Source of the DNA: CAYZTD01 sp964638155
GTDB lineage: Archaea > Thermoplasmatota > E2 > DHVEG-1
Direction of reading: 5' to 3'
Length of the DNA: 13,579 nt
Assembly: GCA_964638155.1 (NCBI GenBank)
Contig: CAZWYI010000041.1
Location: 1-13,579 of the forward strand
Shown: piece by piece, positions 1 to 6,720 of the stretch
Numbering within the stretch: position 1 is the first letter of the stretch
Layout of the letters: every line of letters begins with the position of its first letter
The notes under the pieces: generated by a model
Database searches by the model: none
Told to the model about the DNA's origin: nothing
Seen by the model: the letters and a program-made list of their open reading frames with translations, nothing else
Position numbers and translations under genes: made by a program

Positions 1-4
1 TAAG

Positions 5-55
5 CTTTGTCATCCCTGCATGTAATTCAAAACGAAATAATTTTTGTACTCTACA
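5..55. repeat. Left copy of a 51-bp inverted end repeat
   Basis: Positions 5-55 are the exact reverse complement of 13529-13579, with no mismatch over 51 bp. The match stops abruptly at 55|56 and 13528|13529, giving a defined inner boundary that reads TGTAGAGTAC outward on each side. Four further bases, TAAG, lie outside the left copy. Two copies in opposite orientation at the very ends suggest a dispersed repeat such as an IS or MITE end. The left copy lies about 50 bp upstream of tRNA-Val. The repeat match is seen directly; its mobile nature is inference. Confidence 0.9.
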
Positions 56-104
56 TTAGTGAAACATTTAAGAAAGACTTATTAATTCAGAATTCAAAAA
101 CCTT

Positions 105-177
105 GGGCTCGTAGTCTAGCGGTTATGACGTCGCCTTGACATGGCGGAGGTCGCCGGTTCAAATCCGGCCGAGCCCA
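105..177 (+). tRNA. tRNA-Val (anticodon GAC)
   Basis: A 73-nt cloverleaf can be folded by eye. The 7-bp acceptor pairs GGGCTCG with CGAGCCC. The anticodon stem TCGCC/GGCGG encloses the loop TTGACAT, placing anticodon GAC at 138-140, and the T stem GCCGG/CCGGC encloses TTCAAAT. The discriminator base is A and no CCA is encoded. GAC decodes GUC and GUU valine codons. A weak TATA-like string around 66-73 could serve as promoter. The gene lies upstream of EF-1alpha on the same strand, with a separate TATA box between them. Confidence 0.95.
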
Positions 178-206
178 CTTTAAAACCATCATTTTTTAAG
201 AATAAA

Positions 207-217
207 ACTTATAAATA
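207..217 (+). promoter_or_regulatory. TATA box (box A) of the EF-1alpha gene
   Basis: The string ACTTATAAATA matches the archaeal TATA consensus and follows an A-rich stretch that could act as BRE. A start of transcription about 25 nt downstream (around 235-240) would give a leader of about 70 nt, which contains the Shine-Dalgarno GGAGG at 295-299, 10 nt before the ATG. A leadered, strong-SD message suits a highly expressed elongation factor. Confidence 0.7.
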
Positions 218-309
218 GGAAGTTTATACGGCTATCAAAACCTACGAAACTATTAATAGAAAAAAATATATGATAAAATTGAATTTGTTTAAAAGGAGGA
301 AAATATATT

Positions 310-1596
310 ATGGCAGATAAACCACATTTGAACCTGGTAATTATTGGTCATGTCGACCATGGAAAATCAACATTAGTAGGTAGAATCCTACTTGAGACAG
401 GTCAATTTCCAAAACATATGCTTGAAAAATACAAAGAAGAGGCAAAGGCAAAGGGAAAAGAAAGTTTTGCATTTGCTTGGATTTTTGATAATCTAAAAGA
501 AGAGAGAGAAAGAGGAGTTACAATTGATGTTGCTCACAAAAGATTTGATACTGATAAGTATTATGTGACAATTATTGATGCTCCAGGCCACAGAGATTTT
601 GTTAAAAACATGATCACTGGTACATCACAGGCAGATGCAGCCGTACTTGTTGTTGCAGCACCTGAAGGAGTTATGGCTCAAACAAAAGAACATATGTTTT
701 TAGCCCGTACTCTTGGTGTAAAACAAATGATTGTTGCAATAAACAAGATGGATGCAACAAAACCTGATTATGACAAAGCAAGATTTGAAACAGTAAAATC
801 AGATGTACGAAAACTTGCAAAAAGTGTTGGTTATAAAGATGATCAAGTACAATATATCCCTGTTTCAGCATTTGCAGGTGATAACTCTGCAAAAGACAAA
901 GGAAAACTTGATTGGTGGGATGGAAATACAATTCTTCAAGGAATCGATAATTTCAGTGTTGAGGATAAACCAACTAATCTACCACTTAGATGGCCAATTC
1001 AGGATGTTTATACAATTAAAGGTGTTGGAACTGTTCCTGTCGGTAAAATCGAAACGGGTGTTATGAAAACAGGAGACAAAGTAATATTTAAACCAAGTAT
1101 GAAACCTGGCGGAGCAACTGGTGAAGTAAAAACAATAGAGATGCATCACGAACAAATAAATCAAGCTCAACCTGGTGACAATGTTGGTGTTAATATAAGG
1201 GGTGTTGCTAAAAACGAGATAAGACGTGGAGATGTTGCAGGTCCAGCAAATGACCCTCCAACAGTTGCTAAATCATTCACAGCACAGATTATGGTTTTAA
1301 ACCATCCAAGTGTTATAACGAAAGGATATACGCCAGTATTTCATTGTTACACCGCTCAAGTTGCCTGTAGATTCGAAGAAATTCAGAAAAAACTTGATCC
1401 AAAGACAGGGCAAGTAAAAGAAGAAAACCCAGATTTCATAAAAACTGGAGATGCTGCAATAGTAAAAATTATTCCAACTCGTCCAATGGTAATTGAACCA
1501 TCTAAAAAGATTCCACATCTTGGAAGATTTGCAATTAGAGATATGGGACAAACTGTTGCCGCAGGTGTATGTCTTGATGTAGAGGAAGCTAAATAA
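310..1596 (+). CDS. tuf: Translation elongation factor EF-1alpha (aEF1A)
   Basis: This GTPase delivers aminoacyl-tRNA to the ribosomal A site in the cytoplasm. All G motifs are present: P loop GHVDHGKS (residues 13-20), switch I ERGVTID (67-73), DAPGH (90-94), NKMD (145-148) and a VSAF G5-type motif near 185. Two beta-barrel domains fill the remainder. The length of 428 residues is normal for the archaeal family. The start is fixed by GGAGG at 295-299 and by the expected N terminus just before the first strand. rpsJ follows after 59 nt, the usual euryarchaeal order. A T run at 1609-1614 in the gap may give partial termination. The opening sequence resembles Thermoplasmata proteins. Confidence 0.98.
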   Translation: MADKPHLNLVIIGHVDHGKSTLVGRILLETGQFPKHMLEKYKEEAKAKGKESFAFAWIFDNLKEERERGVTIDVAHKRFDTDKYYVTIIDAPGHRDFVKNMITGTSQADAAVLVVAAPEGVMAQTKEHMFLARTLGVKQMIVAINKMDATKPDYDKARFETVKSDVRKLAKSVGYKDDQVQYIPVSAFAGDNSAKDKGKLDWWDGNTILQGIDNFSVEDKPTNLPLRWPIQDVYTIKGVGTVPVGKIETGVMKTGDKVIFKPSMKPGGATGEVKTIEMHHEQINQAQPGDNVGVNIRGVAKNEIRRGDVAGPANDPPTVAKSFTAQIMVLNHPSVITKGYTPVFHCYTAQVACRFEEIQKKLDPKTGQVKEENPDFIKTGDAAIVKIIPTRPMVIEPSKKIPHLGRFAIRDMGQTVAAGVCLDVEEAK

Positions 1597-1655
1597 TAGC
1601 TTCTCCCATTTTTTATTATGGTAAATAAATAGGAATTTTTTTGGAGTAACATAGA

Positions 1656-1967
1656 ATGGCACAAAAAGCAAGGATATCACTTGTAAGCACTGATGCAAAA
1701 AAACTCGATGAGGTATGCAATCAGATTAAGATGATAGCAGAAAGAACTGGTGTAGATTTTAGTGGTCCAATTCCACTTCCAACAAAACATTTGAAGGTTC
1801 CATGTAGGAAAAGCCCAGATGGAGAGGGAACTGAAACTTGGGATCGATGGGAGATGAGAATTCACAAACGTCTAATTGATTTAGATGCTAGTGACAGAGC
1901 ACTAAGACAGTTAATGCGTATCCAAGTTCCCGATGGCGTAAATATTGAAATAGTTTTAAGATCATAA
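1656..1967 (+). CDS. rpsJ: Small-subunit ribosomal protein uS10
   Basis: uS10 sits in the head of the 30S subunit. The 103-residue length fits the archaeal family. Recognisable segments are RISLVSTDAKKLDEVCNQI near the N terminus, the loop GPIPLPTKHLKVPCRKSPDG around residues 37-56, and the C-terminal DGVNIEIVLRS. The Shine-Dalgarno GGAG at 1643-1646 lies 9 nt before the ATG. The gene could be co-transcribed with EF-1alpha, but a TATA-like AAATAAATAG at 1623-1632 could add promoter activity. Strong T runs follow the stop codon. The tuf-rpsJ-tRNA-Ser order is familiar in Euryarchaeota. Confidence 0.97.
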   Translation: MAQKARISLVSTDAKKLDEVCNQIKMIAERTGVDFSGPIPLPTKHLKVPCRKSPDGEGTETWDRWEMRIHKRLIDLDASDRALRQLMRIQVPDGVNIEIVLRS

Positions 1968-1997
1968 TTTTTTACAAAACTTTTTTTATTATTCTTT
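1968..1997 (+). terminator. Oligo-T terminator after rpsJ
   Basis: Six T residues directly follow the stop codon (1968-1973), a seven-T run lies at 1981-1987, and more T-rich sequence continues to about 1999. Archaeal RNA polymerase terminates at such T tracts without needing a hairpin. This would end the EF-1alpha/uS10 message before tRNA-Ser. Confidence 0.6.
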
Positions 1998-2024
1998 TAT
2001 TACGAAAAATTAGTTCTATTTTAT

Positions 2025-2112
2025 GCTGAGGTAGCAAAGCCCGGCCTACCGCGCCGGCCTTGAGAGCCGGTTCTCCTTCGGGGGATCAGGAGTTCAAATC
2101 TCCTCCTCAGCG
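2025..2112 (+). tRNA. tRNA-Ser (anticodon TGA)
   Basis: This is an 88-nt class II tRNA. The acceptor pairs GCTGAGG with CCTCAGC. The anticodon stem CCGGC/GCCGG encloses CTTGAGA, placing anticodon TGA at 2061-2063. The long variable arm has a TCTCC/GGGGA stem capped by a TTCG loop, and the T stem AGGAG/CTCCT encloses TTCAAAT. The long variable arm and discriminator G are serine identity features. No CCA is encoded. In the usual layout the third D-stem pair would be A2036 with C2050, a mismatch; the first two pairs are good. Confidence 0.95.
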
Positions 2113-2174
2113 CTTAATTTTTTTAAAAGACAAATTTTTTGAAATAATATTTGTTTAATCTATTTTGATATAAG

Positions 2175-3491
2175 ATGAAAATAGATCCATGGAGCTCTAC
2201 TACATATCAAGATTATAAAAGATTAAGAGATGAATTTGGAATAGAAGAATGTTCAGAAAAAATATTAGAGGAACTGCCTAATCCTCATAAACTATTGAGA
2301 AGAGGTGTAATATTTGGTCATAGAGGATACAACCTTATAATAAATGCTATTAAAAACAAAAAACCTTGGGCAATACTAACAGGGTTAATGCCTTCAGGTA
2401 AAATGCACTTGGGACATAAGATGGTAATAGATCAACTTGTATATTATCAAAGTATAGGAGCGGAGATTACTATAGCAGTAGCTGATATAGAAGCATATGG
2501 TACTAGAGGCCTTAGTCTTGAAGAAACCAAAAAATATGCATTAAATGAGTATATTCCAAATTATATAGCTCTAGGTTTAAAACCAGAAAAATGTAGAATA
2601 TATTTTCAATCAAAAAATGAGGATGTAAAAGACTTAGCATATATACTTGGGAAAAAAATAAACTGGTCCCAGATGCAAGCTACATATGGTTTTACAGGAT
2701 CAAGTAATATGACACATGTTTTTTCACCACTAGTTCAAACAGGTGATATATTACATGTACAGCTAGAGAAATATGGTGGAAATAAACCTACACTAGTGCC
2801 AGTCGGTGTAGATCAAGATCCACATATAAGACTCAGCAGAGGTGTAGCACAATCATATAGGCTATATAATGTTACAAAAACTAAAGATGAAAAAATTGGT
2901 GTTTTTGTAAAAATTGATGAAAATGTTGAAAAACTCTTAAATCACGCTGAAAAAAAACTTATAGATTTGGGTTTTAAAAAACTTAAAAAGATAATTGATT
3001 ACAAAGCAATCTACATTAACGATGCAGAAGAAGAAGATATAGAAAAAATCAATATAGAATTAGCTGGTATTGAACCAAAACTTGGCGGATATGGGTTTTA
3101 TCAGCCATCTGCTACATTTCATAGGTTTATGACAGGGTTAACTGGAGAGAAGATGAGTTCATCAAAGCCAGAAAGTGCTATTTTTTTAACTGATTCAGTT
3201 GATGTTGCAAAGAAAAAAATAATGAGCTCGAAAACAGGTGGTGCGCAAACTCTTGAAGAACACAAAAAACATGGTGGAAAACCAGATGAATGTGTTATCT
3301 ATGAGTTATTCTTGTATCATTTAATAGAGGATGATAAAGAGCTGCAAAATATCTACAACTCCTGTAAAAAAGGTAAACAGTTATGTGGTATGTGTAAAAA
3401 ACATGCAGCAGAGCTTATTGAAAAAATGTTAAAAAAAATACAAGAAAAAAGAAAACAAGCTTTTGAAAAAATTGATGAATATCTAGAATAA
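2175..3491 (+). CDS. trpS: Tryptophanyl-tRNA synthetase, archaeal type
   Basis: This class I synthetase charges tRNA-Trp with tryptophan. The HIGH signature appears as HLGH (residues 78-81) after PSGK, and KMSSSKP is at 326-332. Family-typical strings are FSPLVQTGD near 183-191 and VPVGVDQDPHIRL at 208-220, which line the active site. At 438 residues it has the archaeal/eukaryal N-terminal extension. A C-terminal CGMC pair (404-407) with a further Cys397 is visible; metal binding is not shown. The ATG lacks a Shine-Dalgarno, while the TATA-like AAATAATATT at 2142-2151 predicts transcription near 2171, so the message is probably nearly leaderless. It ends 4 nt from the convergent minus-strand gene. 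Confidence 0.94.
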   Translation: MKIDPWSSTTYQDYKRLRDEFGIEECSEKILEELPNPHKLLRRGVIFGHRGYNLIINAIKNKKPWAILTGLMPSGKMHLGHKMVIDQLVYYQSIGAEITIAVADIEAYGTRGLSLEETKKYALNEYIPNYIALGLKPEKCRIYFQSKNEDVKDLAYILGKKINWSQMQATYGFTGSSNMTHVFSPLVQTGDILHVQLEKYGGNKPTLVPVGVDQDPHIRLSRGVAQSYRLYNVTKTKDEKIGVFVKIDENVEKLLNHAEKKLIDLGFKKLKKIIDYKAIYINDAEEEDIEKINIELAGIEPKLGGYGFYQPSATFHRFMTGLTGEKMSSSKPESAIFLTDSVDVAKKKIMSSKTGGAQTLEEHKKHGGKPDECVIYELFLYHLIEDDKELQNIYNSCKKGKQLCGMCKKHAAELIEKMLKKIQEKRKQAFEKIDEYLE

Positions 3492-3495
3492 TTTT

Positions 3496-4017
3496 TTAGT
3501 CATATCCCGTGTATAATCCATCATCATATGCGATTTTTTCAAACTTTGAATTAATTTTTTTCTTATTATTTGATTTATCTTGGTTTATCTCATCAAATAT
3601 TTTTTTAGATGAGATTGCCTTTCCTCTTACAGGCATCTTAAGTCCCATATCTTTTTTCCCTTGCTTAGCTGATTCCAAGATTTTTTCTGGTTTTATTCCT
3701 TTTTCAAGATTTTTCATTATTTTTTGGAAATTACCTTGAACAATTCCAAAATCACCATTGTTTTTATGGATTTGATTATCAATATCTTGATCTACTTTTC
3801 TTGCAATTTTTCCGCCCACACCTTTTGTTTGGAAAGGACTTTTATTATATTCTTTAAGTAGATATATGCCAATCTTTGGATGAAATAGATAATAGTCTCT
3901 AGATAGTCTGTTATTATCCTTTCCCATTACTGCATTCCATCCTTTAGGATGTTTTTTTCCATCTCTTATAATATCGTTTAAAATATTCTGTCTTTTTTTG
4001 ATTTTCACTTGTATCAC
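3496..4017 (-). CDS. Unrecognised basic 173-residue protein
   Basis: I do not recognise this family. The protein is rich in Lys, Asn, Ile and Asp and is net basic. It has no signal peptide, membrane segment, Cys cluster or obvious catalytic motif. An aromatic patch, SRDYYLFHPKIGIYLLKEY, lies near residues 39-57, and the C terminus is a Lys/Asn-rich linker followed by an acidic-aromatic tail ending YTGYD. The start is GTG. A TATA box on this strand at 4046-4055 predicts transcription within a few nucleotides of that GTG, supporting a leaderless message and this start; a second GTG three codons later is an alternative. It converges on TrpRS and diverges from the CBS gene. It may be a lineage-specific nucleic-acid-associated protein, but that rests on composition alone. 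Confidence 0.75.
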   Translation of the reverse strand: MIQVKIKKRQNILNDIIRDGKKHPKGWNAVMGKDNNRLSRDYYLFHPKIGIYLLKEYNKSPFQTKGVGGKIARKVDQDIDNQIHKNNGDFGIVQGNFQKIMKNLEKGIKPEKILESAKQGKKDMGLKMPVRGKAISSKKIFDEINQDKSNNKKKINSKFEKIAYDDGLYTGYD

Positions 4018-4045
4018 AAATCTTGCTTTATTGATATTATCATAT

Positions 4046-4055
4046 GTTATATAAG
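4046..4055 (-). promoter_or_regulatory. TATA box of the 173-residue minus-strand gene
   Basis: Read on the minus strand the string is CTTATATAAC, a close archaeal TATA match. Its centre is about 32 nt before the GTG at 4017, which gives a leader of only a few nucleotides. It shares a 98-nt divergent region with the CBS gene. Confidence 0.55.
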
Positions 4056-4115
4056 TATATTAGGGTTTTACAAATATGAAAAAATAAATAATTATTTGGT
4101 ATTTAATGTGAGACT

Positions 4116-4535
4116 ATGCTCGTTAAAGAAGTAATGTCAAAAACAGTTGTAACAATTGATCATAATAAATCTGTTTTTCAAGCATCAATTCTTTATAAAG
4201 ATTTGAAAGTTGGTTCACTGATTGTTATAAAAAATGATAGATGTGTTGGGATTATTACAGAAAGAGATATCATTGAACGAACCATATGTGAAAAAAAAGA
4301 TCCAACAGAAACAAAGGTATCAGAAATTATGACAGAAGAATTAAAAACAGTTCATTCTCTTGAGACAATTGATAAAGCACTTGAAATTATGAAAAAAAAT
4401 AGTATTAAAAAACTACCAGTTATTGTAAAAAACGAGATTGCTGGGATAATAACTATTACAGATATATCAAAGGCAAGACCTGATTTATCTAAAAGATTTA
4501 TGAATAGTTGGATTAAACCAGAATGGGAAGATTAA
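4116..4535 (+). CDS. Two-CBS-domain protein
   Basis: Two tandem CBS domains make up nearly all of this 139-residue protein, about residues 6-55 and 68-120. Each ends in the characteristic strand-turn-helix motif, GIITERDI at 45-52 and GIITITDI at 110-117, and the second opens with EIMTEEL. CBS pairs form Bateman modules that bind adenosine ligands such as AMP, ATP or SAM and regulate partner proteins. No catalytic domain is fused, so the partner is unknown. The short tail contains NSWIKPEWED. A TATA-like AAATAAATA at 4082-4090 overlaps a perfect 12-bp palindrome at 4086-4097, which could be an operator or simply AT-rich chance. The predicted leader is very short. Confidence 0.93.
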   Translation: MLVKEVMSKTVVTIDHNKSVFQASILYKDLKVGSLIVIKNDRCVGIITERDIIERTICEKKDPTETKVSEIMTEELKTVHSLETIDKALEIMKKNSIKKLPVIVKNEIAGIITITDISKARPDLSKRFMNSWIKPEWED

Positions 4536-4543
4536 AAGAATTT

Positions 4544-4618
4544 TTAAATGTTAACCCAAATAATTGGTATTTCCTTGGGAACATTTTTTTTCTTTTTATC
4601 TTTCTTTTTACTTGACAT
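4544..4618 (-). CDS. Possible 24-residue Lys-rich microprotein
   Basis: This short ORF opens with MSSKKKDKKKKNVPKE and ends PIIWVNI. It starts 20 nt after the stop of the 37-codon ORF on the same strand and ends 8 nt from the convergent CBS gene. The basic head and compact aromatic tail look more protein-like than random translation of T-rich DNA would. However, the ribosome-binding site is poor (GGT only), and a Lys run is easily produced by an A-rich strand. Composition recalls small ribosomal proteins, but I cannot assign it. Confidence 0.35.
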   Translation of the reverse strand: MSSKKKDKKKKNVPKEIPIIWVNI

Positions 4619-4638
4619 TTTAATACCAACTAAATATT

Positions 4639-4752
4639 TTATTTAGCTTTTCCAGCTAAAACTCTTGCTCTGTTTCCAACGACTAAACATTTTGCTACAA
4701 ATTCCATTTCTTTTGCTTCTTGTTTGGATGATACTTGTCCTACAATCATCAT
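4639..4752 (-). CDS. Small 37-residue protein with strong Shine-Dalgarno
   Basis: The frame encodes MMIVGQVSSKQEAKEMEF and ends VVGNRARVLAGKAK. Support is threefold. A GAGGAGA Shine-Dalgarno at 4759-4765 sits 6 nt before the first ATG. Codon use is rich in GCA, GTA, GAA and AAA, as in the highly expressed EF-1alpha gene. The protein has an amphipathic, basic-ended pattern without low complexity. A second ATG follows immediately and could be the true start. It lies downstream of ftsY on the same strand, and a TATA-like TTTTAAAC near 4786-4793 (minus strand) may give it its own promoter. I do not recognise the family. Confidence 0.6.
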   Translation of the reverse strand: MMIVGQVSSKQEAKEMEFVAKCLVVGNRARVLAGKAK

Positions 4753-4763
4753 ATTTTATCTCC

Positions 4764-4841
4764 TCAAAAATAACTTTGTTGAAACTGTTTAAAAGGGATT
4801 GTTGTACAAATATTACCAGCTATCTTTACAGTTCTATCCAT
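4764..4841 (-). CDS. Possible 25-codon upstream ORF
   Basis: The ORF encodes MDRTVKIAGNICTTIPFKQF and five more residues. Its TGA stop lies inside the Shine-Dalgarno of the 37-codon gene (TGAGGAG), an arrangement that would allow translational coupling. It lacks its own Shine-Dalgarno, is preceded by a T-rich stretch that could terminate ftsY, and may be only leader sequence. It is listed because of the stop/SD overlap. Confidence 0.2.
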   Translation of the reverse strand: MDRTVKIAGNICTTIPFKQFQQSYF

Positions 4842-4880
4842 AAAAATAAAAAGAGGTAAATTTAAGATTTTTTTTTAATT

Positions 4881-6131
4881 TTATTCTTCGTTACCAAAGA
4901 TATTATCTATCATCCACTCAGGATCAAAATGGATTTGATCCTCATAACCTTGTCCTACTCCTATAAAAAGTAATGGTTTGCCGATGGTATATGCTACACT
5001 TAGAGCACTACCTCCCTTTGCATCTGTATCAACCTTTGTAAGGATTACTCCATCGATTCCAACGATTTCATTAAATCTTTTTGCTTGCTCTACTGCATCG
5101 TTACCCGCGAGAGCATCTCCTACAAAAATAATTAAATCAGGTTTAGCAACACGCTTGATTTTTGCCATTTCATCCATTAGGTTGATATTAGTTTGAACTC
5201 TGCCTGCGGTATCAAGGAGAACTACGTCTTTATGTTTTGATTTAGCATGTTCTATAGCATCATAGGCAACAGCTGCAGGATCTGCGCCAGGGCCGTGTTT
5301 TACTATTTTACAACCTACATTCTCTGCATGTATGCTTAATTGTTCTATAGCACCAGCTCTGAATGTGTCACCAGCAGCCATAACTGACGAAATATTTTTT
5401 TTCTTAAGCATTGTAGCAATCTTCCCTATGGATAAGGTTTTTCCACTGCCGTTTACACCAATAAACATTATTACAACTGGTTTTTCTTTTTTCTTGATAA
5501 AATCAATAAAATCAAGTTCGCTTGATTTTAAAACATGGCTAATAGCATTTTTTAAAACATTTTCAATTATTTCACTAACTTTTTTCCTTTCAAAGGAAAT
5601 ATTTTTTATTTCTTCTTTAATATCTTGCTTTATAGATTCTATCACAGAATATGCAACGTCAGATTCTAGCAGACCTATTTCTAAATCCCATAATAGATCA
5701 TCAAGTTTTTCATCACTTAAAAATTTCTTACCAGGTGTTTTACCTGTTTTTACAACCTCACCAATGCTTTTTCTTGTCTTAAGGGTATGTTCAAGTTCTG
5801 TTTCTATGCTTTTTTCTATTTGTTTGTCTAGTTCTTCTTCACGTCTTTTTTTCTCAGGGCTAATTTTTTTTCTTTTTCTCTCTGTTTTTTCAATTTTTTC
5901 TTTTGGTTTTTCTATAGTTTCTGTTTCTTTTTTCTCTATAGGCTTTTTTTCTCTTGGTTCTTTTGGTTTTACTTCTTGTTTTTTTATTGGTTCTTTTTTT
6001 GATATCTCTCTTATTTCTTTTGGTTTTTCTTCTAACTGAGTCTTTTTTTCTTCTTTTTTTAGTTCTTGGTCGATTTCTTCTTCTAGTTTATCTTCGAATT
6101 TTTTTAACCTTTTTTTAAGAAACTTAAACAT
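4881..6131 (-). CDS. ftsY: Signal recognition particle receptor FtsY
   Basis: FtsY is the SRP receptor GTPase that docks SRP-ribosome complexes at the membrane. The NG domain fills residues from about 130 onward: P loop GVNGSGKT (225-232), DTFRAGAIEQL (255-265), DTAGR (307-311), TKVD (365-368) and closing GVGQ (391-394). Residues 1 to about 125 are a long, extremely charged Lys/Glu/Pro segment with near-repeats such as KPKE and KKEP, corresponding to the A domain used for membrane attachment. The N-terminal helix MFKFLKKRLKKFEDKL is amphipathic and basic. The gene follows prefoldin alpha by 16 nt, so co-transcription is likely. Total length of 416 residues is long for an archaeal FtsY because of the charged segment. 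Confidence 0.96.
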   Translation of the reverse strand: MFKFLKKRLKKFEDKLEEEIDQELKKEEKKTQLEEKPKEIREISKKEPIKKQEVKPKEPREKKPIEKKETETIEKPKEKIEKTERKRKKISPEKKRREEELDKQIEKSIETELEHTLKTRKSIGEVVKTGKTPGKKFLSDEKLDDLLWDLEIGLLESDVAYSVIESIKQDIKEEIKNISFERKKVSEIIENVLKNAISHVLKSSELDFIDFIKKKEKPVVIMFIGVNGSGKTLSIGKIATMLKKKNISSVMAAGDTFRAGAIEQLSIHAENVGCKIVKHGPGADPAAVAYDAIEHAKSKHKDVVLLDTAGRVQTNINLMDEMAKIKRVAKPDLIIFVGDALAGNDAVEQAKRFNEIVGIDGVILTKVDTDAKGGSALSVAYTIGKPLLFIGVGQGYEDQIHFDPEWMIDNIFGNEE

Positions 6132-6147
6132 ATTTTAATCTATTCCA

Positions 6148-6582
6148 TTATTGGTTTTGTTCTTGGTATAATTCTTGTGCTTTTTGATAAACCTCAGTTG
6201 CTTCATCTTGAGTTTTTTTTCTAAAATCTTCTACTTTTCCAAGGTTATTATCAATTTGTTTTATCCTTTCATCAATTTTTTGTAAGGCATCTTTTGCTTC
6301 TTTTTCAACTATATATCCTGCTCCAATATCAAATAGTATTTTTGAAGGATCTTTTGTTTTTGCATCAATGTATGATCCACCACCAATTGGTATAAGTATC
6401 TCTGAATCTTTTTCTTTTTCTCCCATATTTTGTATTGTTACTTTTGATTTATTATATTCATTTTTAGCTGATTGTAGATATGATATTTGCATATCAATTT
6501 GATTTAACTGCTCTTTGTATTGCTCTACTAATACCATCATTCTTGATAATTCTTCATCCTGTGCCATTTTTATAACATCCAT
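6148..6582 (-). CDS. pfdA: Prefoldin subunit alpha
   Basis: Prefoldin is a jellyfish-shaped hexamer that captures nascent proteins and passes them to the thermosome. The 144-residue protein shows the alpha-subunit plan: an N-terminal coiled coil (about 8-50), a central beta-hairpin region including ILIPIGGGSYIDAK and ILFDIGAGYIVEK (62-94), and a C-terminal coiled coil. The alignment-preferred start may be the second Met, at 6567 (MAQDEEL), since family members begin close to that helix; neither ATG has a strong Shine-Dalgarno. A TATA-like element at 6636-6647 (minus strand) precedes it. It is paired with ftsY as in many archaea, but the usual upstream eL20/LX gene is absent. Confidence 0.93.
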   Translation of the reverse strand: MDVIKMAQDEELSRMMVLVEQYKEQLNQIDMQISYLQSAKNEYNKSKVTIQNMGEKEKDSEILIPIGGGSYIDAKTKDPSKILFDIGAGYIVEKEAKDALQKIDERIKQIDNNLGKVEDFRKKTQDEATEVYQKAQELYQEQNQ

Positions 6583-6635
6583 ATTGAATTCTTTTTTCTC
6601 ATCCCGAATAACATACCTACTATTATTAATTTATT

Positions 6636-6647
6636 CCTTATATTTGC
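6636..6647 (-). promoter_or_regulatory. Putative TATA box for pfdA-ftsY
   Basis: The minus-strand string GCAAATATAAGG is TATA-like and predicts transcription near 6612-6616, about 30 nt before the first ATG of pfdA. It lies back to back with the promoter of the KaiC-like gene in a 138-nt divergent region. Confidence 0.45.
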
Positions 6648-6669
6648 TATATTTTTTTAAAGAAAAATT

Positions 6670-6678
6670 GTTATAAAC
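6670..6678 (+). promoter_or_regulatory. TATA box of the KaiC-like gene
   Basis: GTTATAAAC lies about 47 nt before the ATG, predicting transcription near 6698-6700. The roughly 20-nt leader would carry two overlapping Shine-Dalgarno sequences (GGAG at 6710-6713 and GAGGAG at 6713-6718). Confidence 0.5.
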
Positions 6679-6720
6679 ACATATACTATTTCAAAACTTA
6701 GGTTGTGAAGGAGAGGAGTA

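Noticed and set aside
1297..1698. Minus-strand frames of 133 and 93 codons across the EF-1alpha/rpsJ junction
   Set aside because: They lie antisense to two certain genes, have an implausible Phe/Ser/Tyr-rich composition, and lack a promoter.
4086..4097. 12-bp palindrome AAATAATTATTT before the CBS gene
   Set aside because: AT-only palindromes are common at this base composition; it is kept only as a remark under the CBS gene.
4665..4859. Plus-strand 64-codon hydrophobic frame
   Set aside because: It is antisense to the better supported 37-codon gene, and its Leu/Ile richness follows from the AT-rich strand.
5332..6039. Long 235-codon plus-strand frame opposite ftsY
   Set aside because: It is the antisense image of the Lys/Glu-rich FtsY segment: a Ser/Phe/Ile low-complexity translation with no promoter or ribosome-binding site.
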